A DNA stretch of 64,000 nt, taken from Modestobacter versicolor. Its GTDB lineage: Bacteria; Actinomycetota; Actinomycetes; Mycobacteriales; Geodermatophilaceae. Shown piece after piece: positions 48,992-57,322 of the stretch. The stretch is taken from NCBI RefSeq assembly GCF_014195485.1, contig NZ_JACIBU010000001.1, positions 3,286,001-3,350,000 of the forward strand, given 5' to 3'. Each line of letters starts with the position of its first letter. The stretch's first letter is position 1. The position numbers and the translations under genes were made by a program. Under the pieces are notes generated by a model. The model was given only the letters and a program-made list of their open reading frames with translations, searched no databases and was not told where the DNA came from.

Positions 48992-50602
48992 ATGAGCAGC
49001 CCTTCGAGCACCGTCTCCGCCGTCGCGGCCGAGGTGCTCCCGCAGGCGGCGCGGCGGCGCACCTTCGCCGTCATCAGCCACCCGGACGCCGGCAAGTCGA
49101 CCCTCACCGAGGCCCTGGCGCTGCACGCGCGGGTCATCGGGCAGGCCGGCGCGGTGCACGGCAAGGCCGGCCGCCGCGGCACGGTGTCGGACTGGATGGA
49201 CATGGAGAAGGCCCGCGGCATCTCCATCACCTCCGCGGCGCTGCAGTTCGAGTACCGCGACGCGGTGGTCAACCTGCTCGACACCCCCGGGCACGCGGAC
49301 TTCTCCGAGGACACCTACCGGGTGCTCACCGCCGTCGACGCCGCGGTGATGCTGATCGACGCCGCCAAGGGGCTCGAGGCGCAGACCATGAAGCTCTTCG
49401 CGGTCTGCCGGCACCGCGGCATCCCGGTGATCACCGTGGTCAACAAGTGGGACCGCCCGGGCAAGGACGCCCTGGAGCTGATGGACGAGGTCAGCGAGCG
49501 CACCGGGCTGGTGCCCACCCCGCTGACCTGGCCGGTCGGCATCGCCGGCGACTTCCGGGGCGTGCTGGACCGCCGCGACGGCAGCTACCACCGGTTCACC
49601 CGCACCGCCGGCGGCGCGACCATCGCCCCCGAGGAGGTCCTGCCGGCGACGGCGGCCGCCGCGCGCGAGGGCGACGTCTGGGGCCAGGCGGTCGAGGAGT
49701 CCGAGCTGCTGGACGCCACCGAGGCCGACCACGACCAGGAGCGCTTCCTGGCCGGTGAGACGACGCCGGTCATCTTCGCCTCGGCCGTCTCGAACTTCGG
49801 CGTCGGCGCGCTGCTCGACGTGCTGGTCGACCTGGCGCCCGCGCCGTCCGGCCGGCCCGACGCCGACGGCGCCGTGCGCAAGCTCGACGACCCGTTCAGC
49901 GCCTTCGTGTTCAAGGTCCAGTCCGGCATGGACGCCGCGCACCGCGACCGGCTCGCCTACATCCGGATCTGCTCCGGGGTGTTCGAGCGCGGCATGGTCG
50001 TCACCCACTCGACCTCCGGGCGGCCGTTCGCCACCAAGTACGCCCAGCACGTGTTCGGCCGCGACCGGGAGAGCGTCGACGTCGCCTACCCCGGCGACGT
50101 CGTCGGCCTGGTCAACGCCAACGCGCTCAGCGTCGGGGACTCGCTCTACGTCGAGTCCAAGGTGGCCTTCCCGCCGCTGACGACGTTCGCGCCCGAGCAC
50201 TTCGCGGTGATGCGGGCCCGCTCGACCGCCACGTTCAAGCAGTTCCGCCGGGGCATCGGCCAGCTGGGCTCCGAGGGCGTGGCGCAGATCCTGCGCTCGG
50301 ACCGCCGGGGCGACCAGGCCCCGGTGCTCGCCGTGGTCGGGCCGATGCAGTTCGAGGTCGCCCAGCACCGGATGGAGAACGAGTTCGGCGCGCCGGTGGA
50401 GCTGGACCACCTCTCGTACACGATCGCGGTGCGCACCGACGCCGCCTCGGCGCCGGCGGTCGGCGCGGCCCGCGGGGTGGAGGTCATGGAGCGCGAGGAC
50501 GGCGAGCTGCTGGCGCTGTTCCGCGACAAGTGGGACCTGCGCACGCTGCAGCAGCGCAGCCCCGAGCTCACCCTCGAGCCGCTGGTGGCCGCCCAGCTCT
50601 GA
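48992..50602 (+). CDS. prfC: Peptide chain release factor 3 (RF3)
   Basis: A 536-residue translational GTPase. G1 is SHPDAGKST (29-37), G2/G3 include RGISITSAAL and DTPGHADFSEDTYR, and NKWDRPG gives G4. QFRRGIGQLGSEGVAQILRS and FEVAQHRMENEFGAPV are RF3-specific. It recycles RF1 and RF2 from the ribosome after termination. AGGAGAT precedes the ATG. The 3' end overlaps the convergent DinB gene by 35 bases. Confidence 0.96.
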   Translation: MSSPSSTVSAVAAEVLPQAARRRTFAVISHPDAGKSTLTEALALHARVIGQAGAVHGKAGRRGTVSDWMDMEKARGISITSAALQFEYRDAVVNLLDTPGHADFSEDTYRVLTAVDAAVMLIDAAKGLEAQTMKLFAVCRHRGIPVITVVNKWDRPGKDALELMDEVSERTGLVPTPLTWPVGIAGDFRGVLDRRDGSYHRFTRTAGGATIAPEEVLPATAAAAREGDVWGQAVEESELLDATEADHDQERFLAGETTPVIFASAVSNFGVGALLDVLVDLAPAPSGRPDADGAVRKLDDPFSAFVFKVQSGMDAAHRDRLAYIRICSGVFERGMVVTHSTSGRPFATKYAQHVFGRDRESVDVAYPGDVVGLVNANALSVGDSLYVESKVAFPPLTTFAPEHFAVMRARSTATFKQFRRGIGQLGSEGVAQILRSDRRGDQAPVLAVVGPMQFEVAQHRMENEFGAPVELDHLSYTIAVRTDAASAPAVGAARGVEVMEREDGELLALFRDKWDLRTLQQRSPELTLEPLVAAQL

Positions 50603-51122
50603 GCCCCCGGTCGATGTCGGCCAGGTGGTGCCGGCCCTCGTGCGCGGCGTTGCGCAGCAGCCAGCGCACGGTGCGCTCCTCACCGGGCAGCCGGGCGACG
50701 CGGCGGTCCCAGCCGTCGGGCTCGGTCCGGCGCACCTCGTCGGCGACCCCGCCGACCGCCGCCGCCAGCTCGTCCAGCACGGCCGCGACGTCGCAGTCGG
50801 CGTAGCGGAAGCGGCGGGCCCGCAGGTCGTTGAGCATCGGCTCGACCACCGGCAGCTCCTCGGTGCGCGCCCGGTGCAGCCGGATCGTGGTGGTCACCTG
50901 CACGTCGCGCAGGTGGCAGAGGTACTCGACCGCGGACCAGGTGCCCGGCTCGGGACGGCGGCGCAGCGCGGCGTCCGGCCGGCCGGCGACCGCGGCCCGG
51001 GCCAGCCCGGGCACCGCGGTGACGAGCGCGGCCGCCGTCGCGACCGGCAGGGCGGCGTAGGCCAGCCCGCACGGCGGGCAGACGTGGTCCTCGGCCGGCA
51101 GCGCCGGGACGGCTCGGGCCAT
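50568..51122 (-). CDS. DinB/MDMPI-like four-helix protein
   Basis: A 184-residue protein with a DinB fold signature: WSAVEYLCHLRDVQVTTTIR and WLLRNAAHEGRHHLADIDRG, where the His residues (LCHL, HEGRHH) would form the metal site. DinB-like proteins often act as mycothiol- or other thiol-dependent transferases in actinobacteria. An N-terminal CPPCG pair is unusual for the family. The ATG at 51122 follows GGTGGAAG. It converges on prfC with a 35-base overlap. Confidence 0.8.
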   Translation of the reverse strand: MARAVPALPAEDHVCPPCGLAYAALPVATAAALVTAVPGLARAAVAGRPDAALRRRPEPGTWSAVEYLCHLRDVQVTTTIRLHRARTEELPVVEPMLNDLRARRFRYADCDVAAVLDELAAAVGGVADEVRRTEPDGWDRRVARLPGEERTVRWLLRNAAHEGRHHLADIDRGLRAGRPPAARG

Positions 51123-51165
51123 CCCGGCATCTTCCACCCGGTGCGCCGTCGGGCAGCATGAGGCC

Positions 51166-51486
51166 ATGGGCAACGGGGAGATGGAGCTGTACGACCTGCG
51201 GGTGGTCGTCGACTCGATCGGCGGCCGCTCGGTGTGCGGGCTCGCCGTCGGCGACTCCTTCGAGCTGGTGAACTCCGCCGAGCTGCGGATCCCCGACGGC
51301 AAGCACTTCTGCGTCTACGCGCTGCAGTCGGTGCTGCCGCTGCTGCCGGCCAAGCAGCGCCGGCTGGCGGCCACCGACTGGCTGGAGCGGGACAACCTGG
51401 TCGCCTGCCCGGACCCGGAGGAGCGGCTGGTCATGCGGATCGAGCGCACCCGGACGGTCCGGCTCGACCCGGAGGACCTCACGTGA
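51166..51486 (+). CDS. TIGR04076-family protein
   Basis: A 106-residue protein of the TIGR04076 type. Its pattern is VVVDSIGGRSVCGLAVGDSF, then CVYALQSVLPLLPAKQR, then VACPDPEERLVMRIERT, where the two outer cysteines are conserved. Function unknown. The ATG at 51166 is used; one at 51181 is possible. The stop overlaps the LLM gene start by four bases. Confidence 0.75.
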   Translation: MGNGEMELYDLRVVVDSIGGRSVCGLAVGDSFELVNSAELRIPDGKHFCVYALQSVLPLLPAKQRRLAATDWLERDNLVACPDPEERLVMRIERTRTVRLDPEDLT

Positions 51487-52493
51487 GGACCGAGATCGGC
51501 CTGGGCCTGCAGTCGGACAAGGCGCCCGGCGACTACGCCCGGCTGGCCGCGGCCGCCGAGGAGCACGGCGTCGACGTCCTGTCGGTCTTCGGCGACCTGC
51601 TCTACCAGCCGCCGGTCGTGCCGCTGCTGGAGATGGCGCGGGCGACCTCGCGGGTGCGGCTGGGTGCGGCCTGCTGGAACCCGTACACCACCCACCCCTA
51701 CGAGCTGGCCGGGCAGTTCGCCGCCCTCGACCGGGCCTCGAGCGGCCGGGCCTACCTGGGGCTGGCCCGCGGCACCTGGCTGGGCGCGCTCGGCGTCGCC
51801 CAGCCGCGGCCGGTGGCGCACCTGCGCGAGGCGGTGGCGCTGGTCTGCGCGCTGCTGGCCGGCGACACCGGCGGGCTGGACGGCGAGCTCTACCCGCTCG
51901 CGCCGGGGACCGCGCTGCGCTACCCGCTCCCCGAGCAGCCGCCCCGGGTGCTGCTGGGCACCTGGGGCCCGACGACCGCCGCGCTGGCCGGCGAGGTGGC
52001 CGACGAGCTGAAGGTCGGCGGCTCGGCGAACCCGGCGATGGTCGCCGTCATGCAGGAGTGGACGGCGGTCGGCGCGCGGCGGGCGGGCCGGCCCGAGGAC
52101 GCCGTCGGGATCGTCGTCGGCGCGGTCACCGTGGTGGACGAGGACGGCGACGCCGCCCGGGCGCGGGCCCGCACCGAGGTGGCGATGTACCTGGCGGTGG
52201 TGGCCGGGCTGGACCCGACGGTGACGCTGCCCGAGGGCCTGCTCGACGAGGTCGCGGCCCGGGTCGCCGCCGGCGACGACGCCGGCGCGGGCCGGGCGGT
52301 GCCCGACGACGTGCTGGACCTGTTCGCCTTCTCCGGCACCCCGGAGCAGGTCGCCGCCCAGGCGCAGCTGCTGGTCGACGCGGGCGCCGCCCGGGTCGAG
52401 TTCGGCACGCCGCACGGTCTGACCGACGCCCGCGGCGTGGAGCTGATCGGCACGCGCGTGCTGCCGTTGATCGACAGGGAGCCGACGCCGTGA
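51483..52493 (+). CDS. LLM-class (F420-dependent) oxidoreductase
   Basis: A 336-residue TIM-barrel protein of the luciferase-like monooxygenase family. Its N-terminal EIGLGLQSDKAPGDYARLAA and barrel strands RVRLGAACWNPYTTHPYELA and GRAYLGLARGTWLGALGV fit the F420-dependent subgroup. It would transfer hydride from F420H2 to an unknown substrate. It is translationally coupled on both sides, to a TIGR04076 gene and to kynA. Confidence 0.88.
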   Translation: MRTEIGLGLQSDKAPGDYARLAAAAEEHGVDVLSVFGDLLYQPPVVPLLEMARATSRVRLGAACWNPYTTHPYELAGQFAALDRASSGRAYLGLARGTWLGALGVAQPRPVAHLREAVALVCALLAGDTGGLDGELYPLAPGTALRYPLPEQPPRVLLGTWGPTTAALAGEVADELKVGGSANPAMVAVMQEWTAVGARRAGRPEDAVGIVVGAVTVVDEDGDAARARARTEVAMYLAVVAGLDPTVTLPEGLLDEVAARVAAGDDAGAGRAVPDDVLDLFAFSGTPEQVAAQAQLLVDAGAARVEFGTPHGLTDARGVELIGTRVLPLIDREPTP

Positions 52494-53416
52494 CCACCCG
52501 CCGCCTGCCGAACGCCCGCCCCGAGCCGCCCGCGGCGATCCGGCCGGCCGCTGCTCCTGCTCCGCTGGACGCCGGCACCCGTGCCGAGCGCGCCGCGGCC
52601 AACGAGGGGCTGCCCACGGTCGAGTTCGCCGAGGCCACGCCCTACGAGCAGTACGTGGGCGTGCGGCAGCTGCAGGCGCTGGTGCGCCCGGTGACCGACC
52701 ACCCGGCCGAGCCGGCGTTCCTGGTGGTCACCCAGGTCATGGAGCTGTGGTTCACCCTGCTGCGGCGGGAGTGGGAGCTGGCCCAGCAGCAGCTGCGCGC
52801 CGACGACCTGGACGGCGCGGTGGCCTCGGTCCGCCGGTCGGTGCACCACCTGCGCTCCCTGGACGCCAGCTGGGGCTCGCTGCTCTGGCTGACCCCGGCG
52901 GAGTTCAACGGCTTCCGCGACTCCCTGGGGGAGGCGTCGGGTTTCCAGTCCTACGAGTACCGGCACGTGGAGTTCCTGCTCGGGCTCAAGGCGGAGTCCG
53001 TCGTCCGGCCGCACCGGGGCCTGCCGGTGGTGCACGCCGACCTGCAGCGGGCGCTCGCCGGGCCCTCGCTGGAGGACGACGTGCTGGCGTACCTGGCCCG
53101 GCGCGGCCTGCCGGTGCCGGCGGCCGTGCTGGACCGGGACCGGTCCGTCACGCACGAGGCCGATCCCACCGTGACGGAGATCTGGGCAGCGGTCTACCGC
53201 GACCCGCGGCCGGGGAACGAGCTGTTCGGCCTCGGTGAGGCGCTCACCGACGTCGCCGAGGTGTACACCACCTGGCGCCAGCGGCACGTGCTCGCCGTCC
53301 GGCGCTCGATGGGCGCCAAGCCCGGCAGCGGCGGCTCCGCCGGGCTGGCCTGGCTGGAGCGCAGCGCCGCCCGCGTCGTCTTCCCCGACCTGTGGGCCGC
53401 GCGCACCGTGCTCTGA
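52490..53416 (+). CDS. kynA: Tryptophan 2,3-dioxygenase
   Basis: A 308-residue heme dioxygenase. TQVMELWFTLLRREWELAQQ and ASGFQSYEYRHVEFLLGLK (with the distal-pocket residues) are the family hallmarks, and EVYTTWRQRHVLAVRRSMGA near the end carries the probable heme-ligand His. It opens the tryptophan ring to N-formylkynurenine. kynB and kynU are not adjacent. A GTGA overlap joins it to the LLM oxidoreductase gene. Confidence 0.93.
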   Translation: MTTRRLPNARPEPPAAIRPAAAPAPLDAGTRAERAAANEGLPTVEFAEATPYEQYVGVRQLQALVRPVTDHPAEPAFLVVTQVMELWFTLLRREWELAQQQLRADDLDGAVASVRRSVHHLRSLDASWGSLLWLTPAEFNGFRDSLGEASGFQSYEYRHVEFLLGLKAESVVRPHRGLPVVHADLQRALAGPSLEDDVLAYLARRGLPVPAAVLDRDRSVTHEADPTVTEIWAAVYRDPRPGNELFGLGEALTDVAEVYTTWRQRHVLAVRRSMGAKPGSGGSAGLAWLERSAARVVFPDLWAARTVL

Positions 53417-53420
53417 CCGG

Positions 53421-54068
53421 TCAGCGGCTGCCGGCCGCCACGGCGCGCAGGGCCAGCACCAGCACCGCCACCGAGCCGAGCCCGGCCAGCACCAGCAGCC
53501 AGCCGCCGGCCCCGACCGAGGAGCGGCCGTCCTCCTGGGTCACCGCGCTCACCACGTCGGCGACCAGGTACACCGCCGAGCCCAGCACCATGCCCGCGCC
53601 GGTGGCGAGCAGCGCCGCGCCCACCGGCCTGCCCCGGCCGGCGAGCAGCACGACCGCACCGGCCACCAGCACCCCGCAGGCGAGCAGCAGCGCCAGCCCG
53701 TGTGCGAGGAAGAGGGAGTCGCCGCCGAAGTCGGGCCCGGTGAAGCGCTGCTGCCAGCCGGAGTACTCCAGGAAGCTGCCGTCGGTGATCTCGACCCGGT
53801 AGAAGGGCAGCAGGGAGGCGACCAGCGCGACCAGGGCGACGGAGGCGCCGAGCACCGGCAGCACCGGGCTGCGCCGTCCGACGGGAGCCGCGCCCGGGCC
53901 CGGTGACCAGCCCGGCTGGGGCGCCCAGCCGGGCGGCGGGGCTCCCCACGGCTGCTGCGGCGGGCCGGCCTGGGGTGGCCGGGCCTCCCAGTCGGTCCCG
54001 TTCCACGACGGCTGCTGACCGGTGCTCCACGGCTGGTTCGGGTTGCCCACGGCGACAGTCTGCGGCAC
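53421..54068 (-). CDS. Proline-rich four-helix membrane protein
   Basis: A 215-residue protein. About 65 residues rich in Pro, Gln and Trp (PPQAGPPQQPWGAPPPGW) precede four hydrophobic segments beginning VLPVLGASVALVALVASLLP. The architecture resembles the Pro-rich DUF4190/DUF2510-like membrane proteins of actinobacteria, but the family is not certain. Its GTG start directly abuts the upstream LLM stop codon, so it is the last gene of the RidA-LLM operon. Confidence 0.75.
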   Translation of the reverse strand: MPQTVAVGNPNQPWSTGQQPSWNGTDWEARPPQAGPPQQPWGAPPPGWAPQPGWSPGPGAAPVGRRSPVLPVLGASVALVALVASLLPFYRVEITDGSFLEYSGWQQRFTGPDFGGDSLFLAHGLALLLACGVLVAGAVVLLAGRGRPVGAALLATGAGMVLGSAVYLVADVVSAVTQEDGRSSVGAGGWLLVLAGLGSVAVLVLALRAVAAGSR

Positions 54069-55058
54069 TCAGAGGCGGGGGAGGACCTGCTCGCCGAGCA
54101 CGGTCACCGCGGCGACCGGGTCCGGGCCCAGCGGCGGGCCGAAGGAGAGGTGGGTGGCGCCCTGCTCCTGCAGCCACCGGCAGCGGCGGACCACCTCGTC
54201 GGCGTCCCCGGCGATGCCGAGCTGCAGCATGGCGGGGGTGACCAGGTCGGTGGCGCGCTCGGGCTCCCCGGCGGCGAGCGCGGCCTGGATGCCGGCGAAG
54301 TCCTCGACCGCCAGCCCGGCGCGGGACAGCAGGTAGGGGGAGAACGAGGCGCCGTAGTAGGCGATCTTCTCCGCCAGCGCCCGCTCGGCGCGGGCCGGGT
54401 CGTCGTCCACCGAGACCCAGAAGGCGGCCGCGACGTCGACGTCGGCGGGTGACCGGCCGGCGGCGCGGGCACCGTCGTGCACCAGGTCGCGGGCGACCGG
54501 GAAGTGCTCGGGCGGGTAGAGCAGCGGCAGCACGCCCTCGGCCTCCGCGCCGGCCATGGCCAGCATCTTCGGGCTCATCGCGCCGACGTACACCGGTGCC
54601 GGCGCCCCGCCCGGGAAGCGCAGGTGCCCCTCGGGCAGCCAGCCCTCGCCGGCCCCGGGGACGTCGGCCGGGCGGTCGCCGCGCACCAGCGCCCGGACCG
54701 CCCGCACGGCCTCGCGGGTGCGGGTCAGCGGCAGCGGCCGGGGGATGCCCGCCCAGCCGAGGAACTCCTCCGCGCCGGCTGCGACCCCGAGCAGGAACCG
54801 CCCGCCGGAGAGCTCCTGCAGGGTGGCCGCGAGCATCGCCAGCTCGGCCGGGTGCACCGAGTACGGGTTCATGATCCCGATGCCCAGCCCGATCCGGGTG
54901 GTGCGCACCGCGGCGGCGGTGACCATGACCGGCGCCGAGCGCAGGAACAGGTCGTCGGAGACCCACACCTGGTCGAAGCCCAGCGCCTCGGCGGTGACCA
55001 CCAGGTCGACGTACTGGGCCACGGTGAGGTCGTTGTTCAGCCGAAGGCTCGTCGTCAC
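54069..55058 (-). CDS. LLM-class F420-dependent oxidoreductase
   Basis: A 329-residue LLM-family TIM barrel. Typical blocks are TTSLRLNNDLTVAQYVDLVV, GLGIGIMNPYSVHPAELAM and SGGRFLLGVAAGAEEFLGW. The N-terminal layout places it with F420-dependent reductases rather than FMN luciferases. The substrate is unknown. It starts inside the stop of the RidA gene (GTGA overlap). It is distinct from the second LLM gene 3 kb away. Confidence 0.88.
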   Translation of the reverse strand: MTTSLRLNNDLTVAQYVDLVVTAEALGFDQVWVSDDLFLRSAPVMVTAAAVRTTRIGLGIGIMNPYSVHPAELAMLAATLQELSGGRFLLGVAAGAEEFLGWAGIPRPLPLTRTREAVRAVRALVRGDRPADVPGAGEGWLPEGHLRFPGGAPAPVYVGAMSPKMLAMAGAEAEGVLPLLYPPEHFPVARDLVHDGARAAGRSPADVDVAAAFWVSVDDDPARAERALAEKIAYYGASFSPYLLSRAGLAVEDFAGIQAALAAGEPERATDLVTPAMLQLGIAGDADEVVRRCRWLQEQGATHLSFGPPLGPDPVAAVTVLGEQVLPRL

Positions 55059-55453
55059 GACGTGGCCCCGGTGCAGGCGTCCAGCTCGACCTCGACCAGG
55101 AAGCCCTCGCCGACCAGGCCGGCCACGAACAGCGTGGTGTTCGCCGGGGCCACCTCGCCCAGCACCTCGGCGTGGGCGCGCGCCGCGCCGCGCCAGTCGG
55201 CGCCGGGCGCCAGCAGCAGCCGGGTGCGCAGCACCTGGTCCGGCCGGGCGCCGAGCGTGCCGGCCGCGGTCAGCGCCCGCTCCAGGCAGGCCCGGGTCTG
55301 GGCGTGGGTGTCGCCGGGGTGCGCCGCGGCGCCGTCCGCCCCGGTGTCGGTGGTGCCGCTGACGGCGACGCAGCAACCCGAGCGGGCCGCCCGGCTGTAG
55401 CCCGCCTCGGCCTCCCAGCCGGTGCCGTCGACCACCCGTCGAGCAGCTGGCAT
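55055..55453 (-). CDS. RidA/YjgF family protein
   Basis: A 132-residue RidA-fold protein. VAVSGTTDTGADGAAAHPGD, QTRACLERALTAAGTLGARP and FLVEVELDACTGATS match the family; the conserved Arg is in the DQVLRTRLLLA strand. RidA proteins hydrolyse reactive enamine/imine intermediates or act as thiol hydrolases. Here it probably serves the neighbouring LLM pathway. AGGAGGC precedes the ATG. Confidence 0.88.
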   Translation of the reverse strand: MPAARRVVDGTGWEAEAGYSRAARSGCCVAVSGTTDTGADGAAAHPGDTHAQTRACLERALTAAGTLGARPDQVLRTRLLLAPGADWRGAARAHAEVLGEVAPANTTLFVAGLVGEGFLVEVELDACTGATS

Positions 55454-55492
55454 GGGGTGCCTCCTGGGCCGGCGGGGGAGTGGGAATGGCTA

Positions 55493-55531
55493 CCGTACTG
55501 GCGCCGGGGGGCACCCCCGGCGCCAGTACGG
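55493..55531. promoter_or_regulatory. Perfect 18-bp hairpin in a divergent upstream region
   Basis: CCGTACTGGCGCCGGGGG (55493-55510) and its exact complement at 55514-55531 enclose a GCA loop. It lies 40 bases upstream of the RidA start and 46 bases upstream of the DUF885 start, so it is in neither 3' end and is not a normal terminator. A TACCGT box (55491-55496) touches its left edge. Confidence 0.7.
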
Positions 55532-55577
55532 GGCGGAGCCCCGCCCGGCCCGTCCGCACGTCCCGCAGGAGGCCTCG

Positions 55578-57182
55578 ATGAGCGCATGGGACGACGTGCA
55601 GGCGCTGGGCGCGGAGATCTGGGCCTGGCGGCGGCTGCAGGCACCGCGCTCGCGCGACGACATCCCGCGGATGGAGCGGCCCCCGTCCTGGGTGCCGCGG
55701 TTCGCCGCCGCCGATGTCGAGGCAGCCCGGGAGACCCGCGCCGGGTTCGCCGACCGGCTGGCGGCGCTGGACCTGGCCGGCGCGGACGTCGCCACCCGGG
55801 TCGACGCCGCGCTGCTGGGCTCGGTGCTGGCCCGGGTGCACTGGGAGCTGGACGTGCTGCGCTCGTGGCAGCGCGACCCGTCGTTCTGGGTCGACCAGAC
55901 CCTCGGCACCGTCTTCGACGCGCTGGTGCAGCCGCCGCCGTTCGACGAGCCCCGGGTCGCGGCGCTGCGCACCCGGCTGGAGGCGATCCCGGGGCTGGTC
56001 GACACCGCGCGCGAGGTGCTCGCCGGGCACGCCGAGCGCGAGCTCGCCGGGGTCGCGGTGAGCATGCTCGGGGACGCCGGCGGCCGGCTGACCACCGCGA
56101 TCGGCGCGCTGCCCGGGCCGGCCGCCGCGGCGCTCGGGCCCGCCGCCAGGGAGGCCGGTGCCGCGCTGGACCGGTTCACCGGGTGGCTGACCGCCGAGGG
56201 CCCGGGGATGCCGCCGTTCCGGCCGGTGGGCCGGGAGGCCTTCACCGCCTTCCTGCGTGAGGTGGCGCTGGCGCCGGAGCCGCTGGACTGGATGGTCGAC
56301 GCCGGGCGCACCGAGTTCGCCCGCGCGGTGACCATGGAGGCGGTGGCGACGGCTGCCGCCGCGGGGGTGCCCGAGCCGCCGCTGCCGGCCACCGTGGCCG
56401 ACCACGTCGCCGACGAGGTGCGCGCCGAGGCCGACGTCCGCGCCTGGTACGCCGAGCGCGGGCTGCTCCGGATCCCGGCCGGGCTGGGCGCCTACACCTT
56501 CGCGCCGCGCCCGCCCTGGCTGGCACCGCTGGTCGGGCTGGGCGTCACCGACGACCTGCTCTCGCCGTCCCGGGTCGGCGAGGACCCGGTCAGCTACGCC
56601 CCGGACCCGGCGCCGGACCTGCCGTTCTTCTACCGGGCCAACATGCTCGACCCGCGGCTGGGCGTGGCGCACGAGGGCGTGCACGCCGTCCAGCTGGCCT
56701 GGTCCTGGACCCACCCCGACCCGATCCGCCGGGAGTACGTCGACAGCCTCGCCAACGAGGGCCTGGCCTTCTACGACGAGGAGATGCTGCTGGACTCCGG
56801 GCTGTGGTCCGACGCGCCGCACAGCCGGGTGGTGATCGCCCGGTTCCTGCGGCTGCGCGCGCTGCGGGTCGAGGTCGACGTCCGGCTGGCGACCGGGGAC
56901 ATCTCCGTCGACGAGGCCGCGCAGCTGCTCGAGGAGCGGGTGCCGATGGACCGCGAGACGGCGCAGGAGGAGGCGGCGTTCTTCGCCGGCACGCCCGGCC
57001 AGGCGCTGACCTACCTGGTCGGGAAGCTGCAGATCCAGGCGCTGCTCGCCGACCTGGTGGCCGCCCAGGGCGAGGCGTTCGACCTGCGCGCCTTCCACGA
57101 GCGGCTGTGGCTGGAGGGCAACGTGCCGCTGGCCCTGCAGCGCTGGGAGCTGCTGGGCACCGAGCCGTCCTTCGTCGGCTGA
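55578..57182 (+). CDS. DUF885 family peptidase-like protein
   Basis: A 534-residue protein with a zinc-metallopeptidase motif HEGVH (365-369), and NEGLAFYDEE about 28 residues later that would supply the third ligand. VEVDVRLATGDISVDEAAQL and GQALTYLVGKLQIQALLADL are typical DUF885 C-terminal blocks. No signal peptide, so a cytoplasmic peptidase-like role is likely but unproven. GCAGGAGG precedes the ATG at 55578. A long perfect hairpin lies just upstream. Confidence 0.88.
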   Translation: MSAWDDVQALGAEIWAWRRLQAPRSRDDIPRMERPPSWVPRFAAADVEAARETRAGFADRLAALDLAGADVATRVDAALLGSVLARVHWELDVLRSWQRDPSFWVDQTLGTVFDALVQPPPFDEPRVAALRTRLEAIPGLVDTAREVLAGHAERELAGVAVSMLGDAGGRLTTAIGALPGPAAAALGPAAREAGAALDRFTGWLTAEGPGMPPFRPVGREAFTAFLREVALAPEPLDWMVDAGRTEFARAVTMEAVATAAAAGVPEPPLPATVADHVADEVRAEADVRAWYAERGLLRIPAGLGAYTFAPRPPWLAPLVGLGVTDDLLSPSRVGEDPVSYAPDPAPDLPFFYRANMLDPRLGVAHEGVHAVQLAWSWTHPDPIRREYVDSLANEGLAFYDEEMLLDSGLWSDAPHSRVVIARFLRLRALRVEVDVRLATGDISVDEAAQLLEERVPMDRETAQEEAAFFAGTPGQALTYLVGKLQIQALLADLVAAQGEAFDLRAFHERLWLEGNVPLALQRWELLGTEPSFVG

Positions 57183-57322
57183 GCGTGCCGCATTCCCATC
57201 AGCGCGGTGAGATCCCTCGCGGGTAGCACCGGGCCGGCCGGGGTAGGCCAGGGAGCAGGTCGGTCGCGCGCCGCTGCGCCGCGCGCCGCCTCCCATCCGT
57301 CCCACCCCCTGGAGGACCCCGC

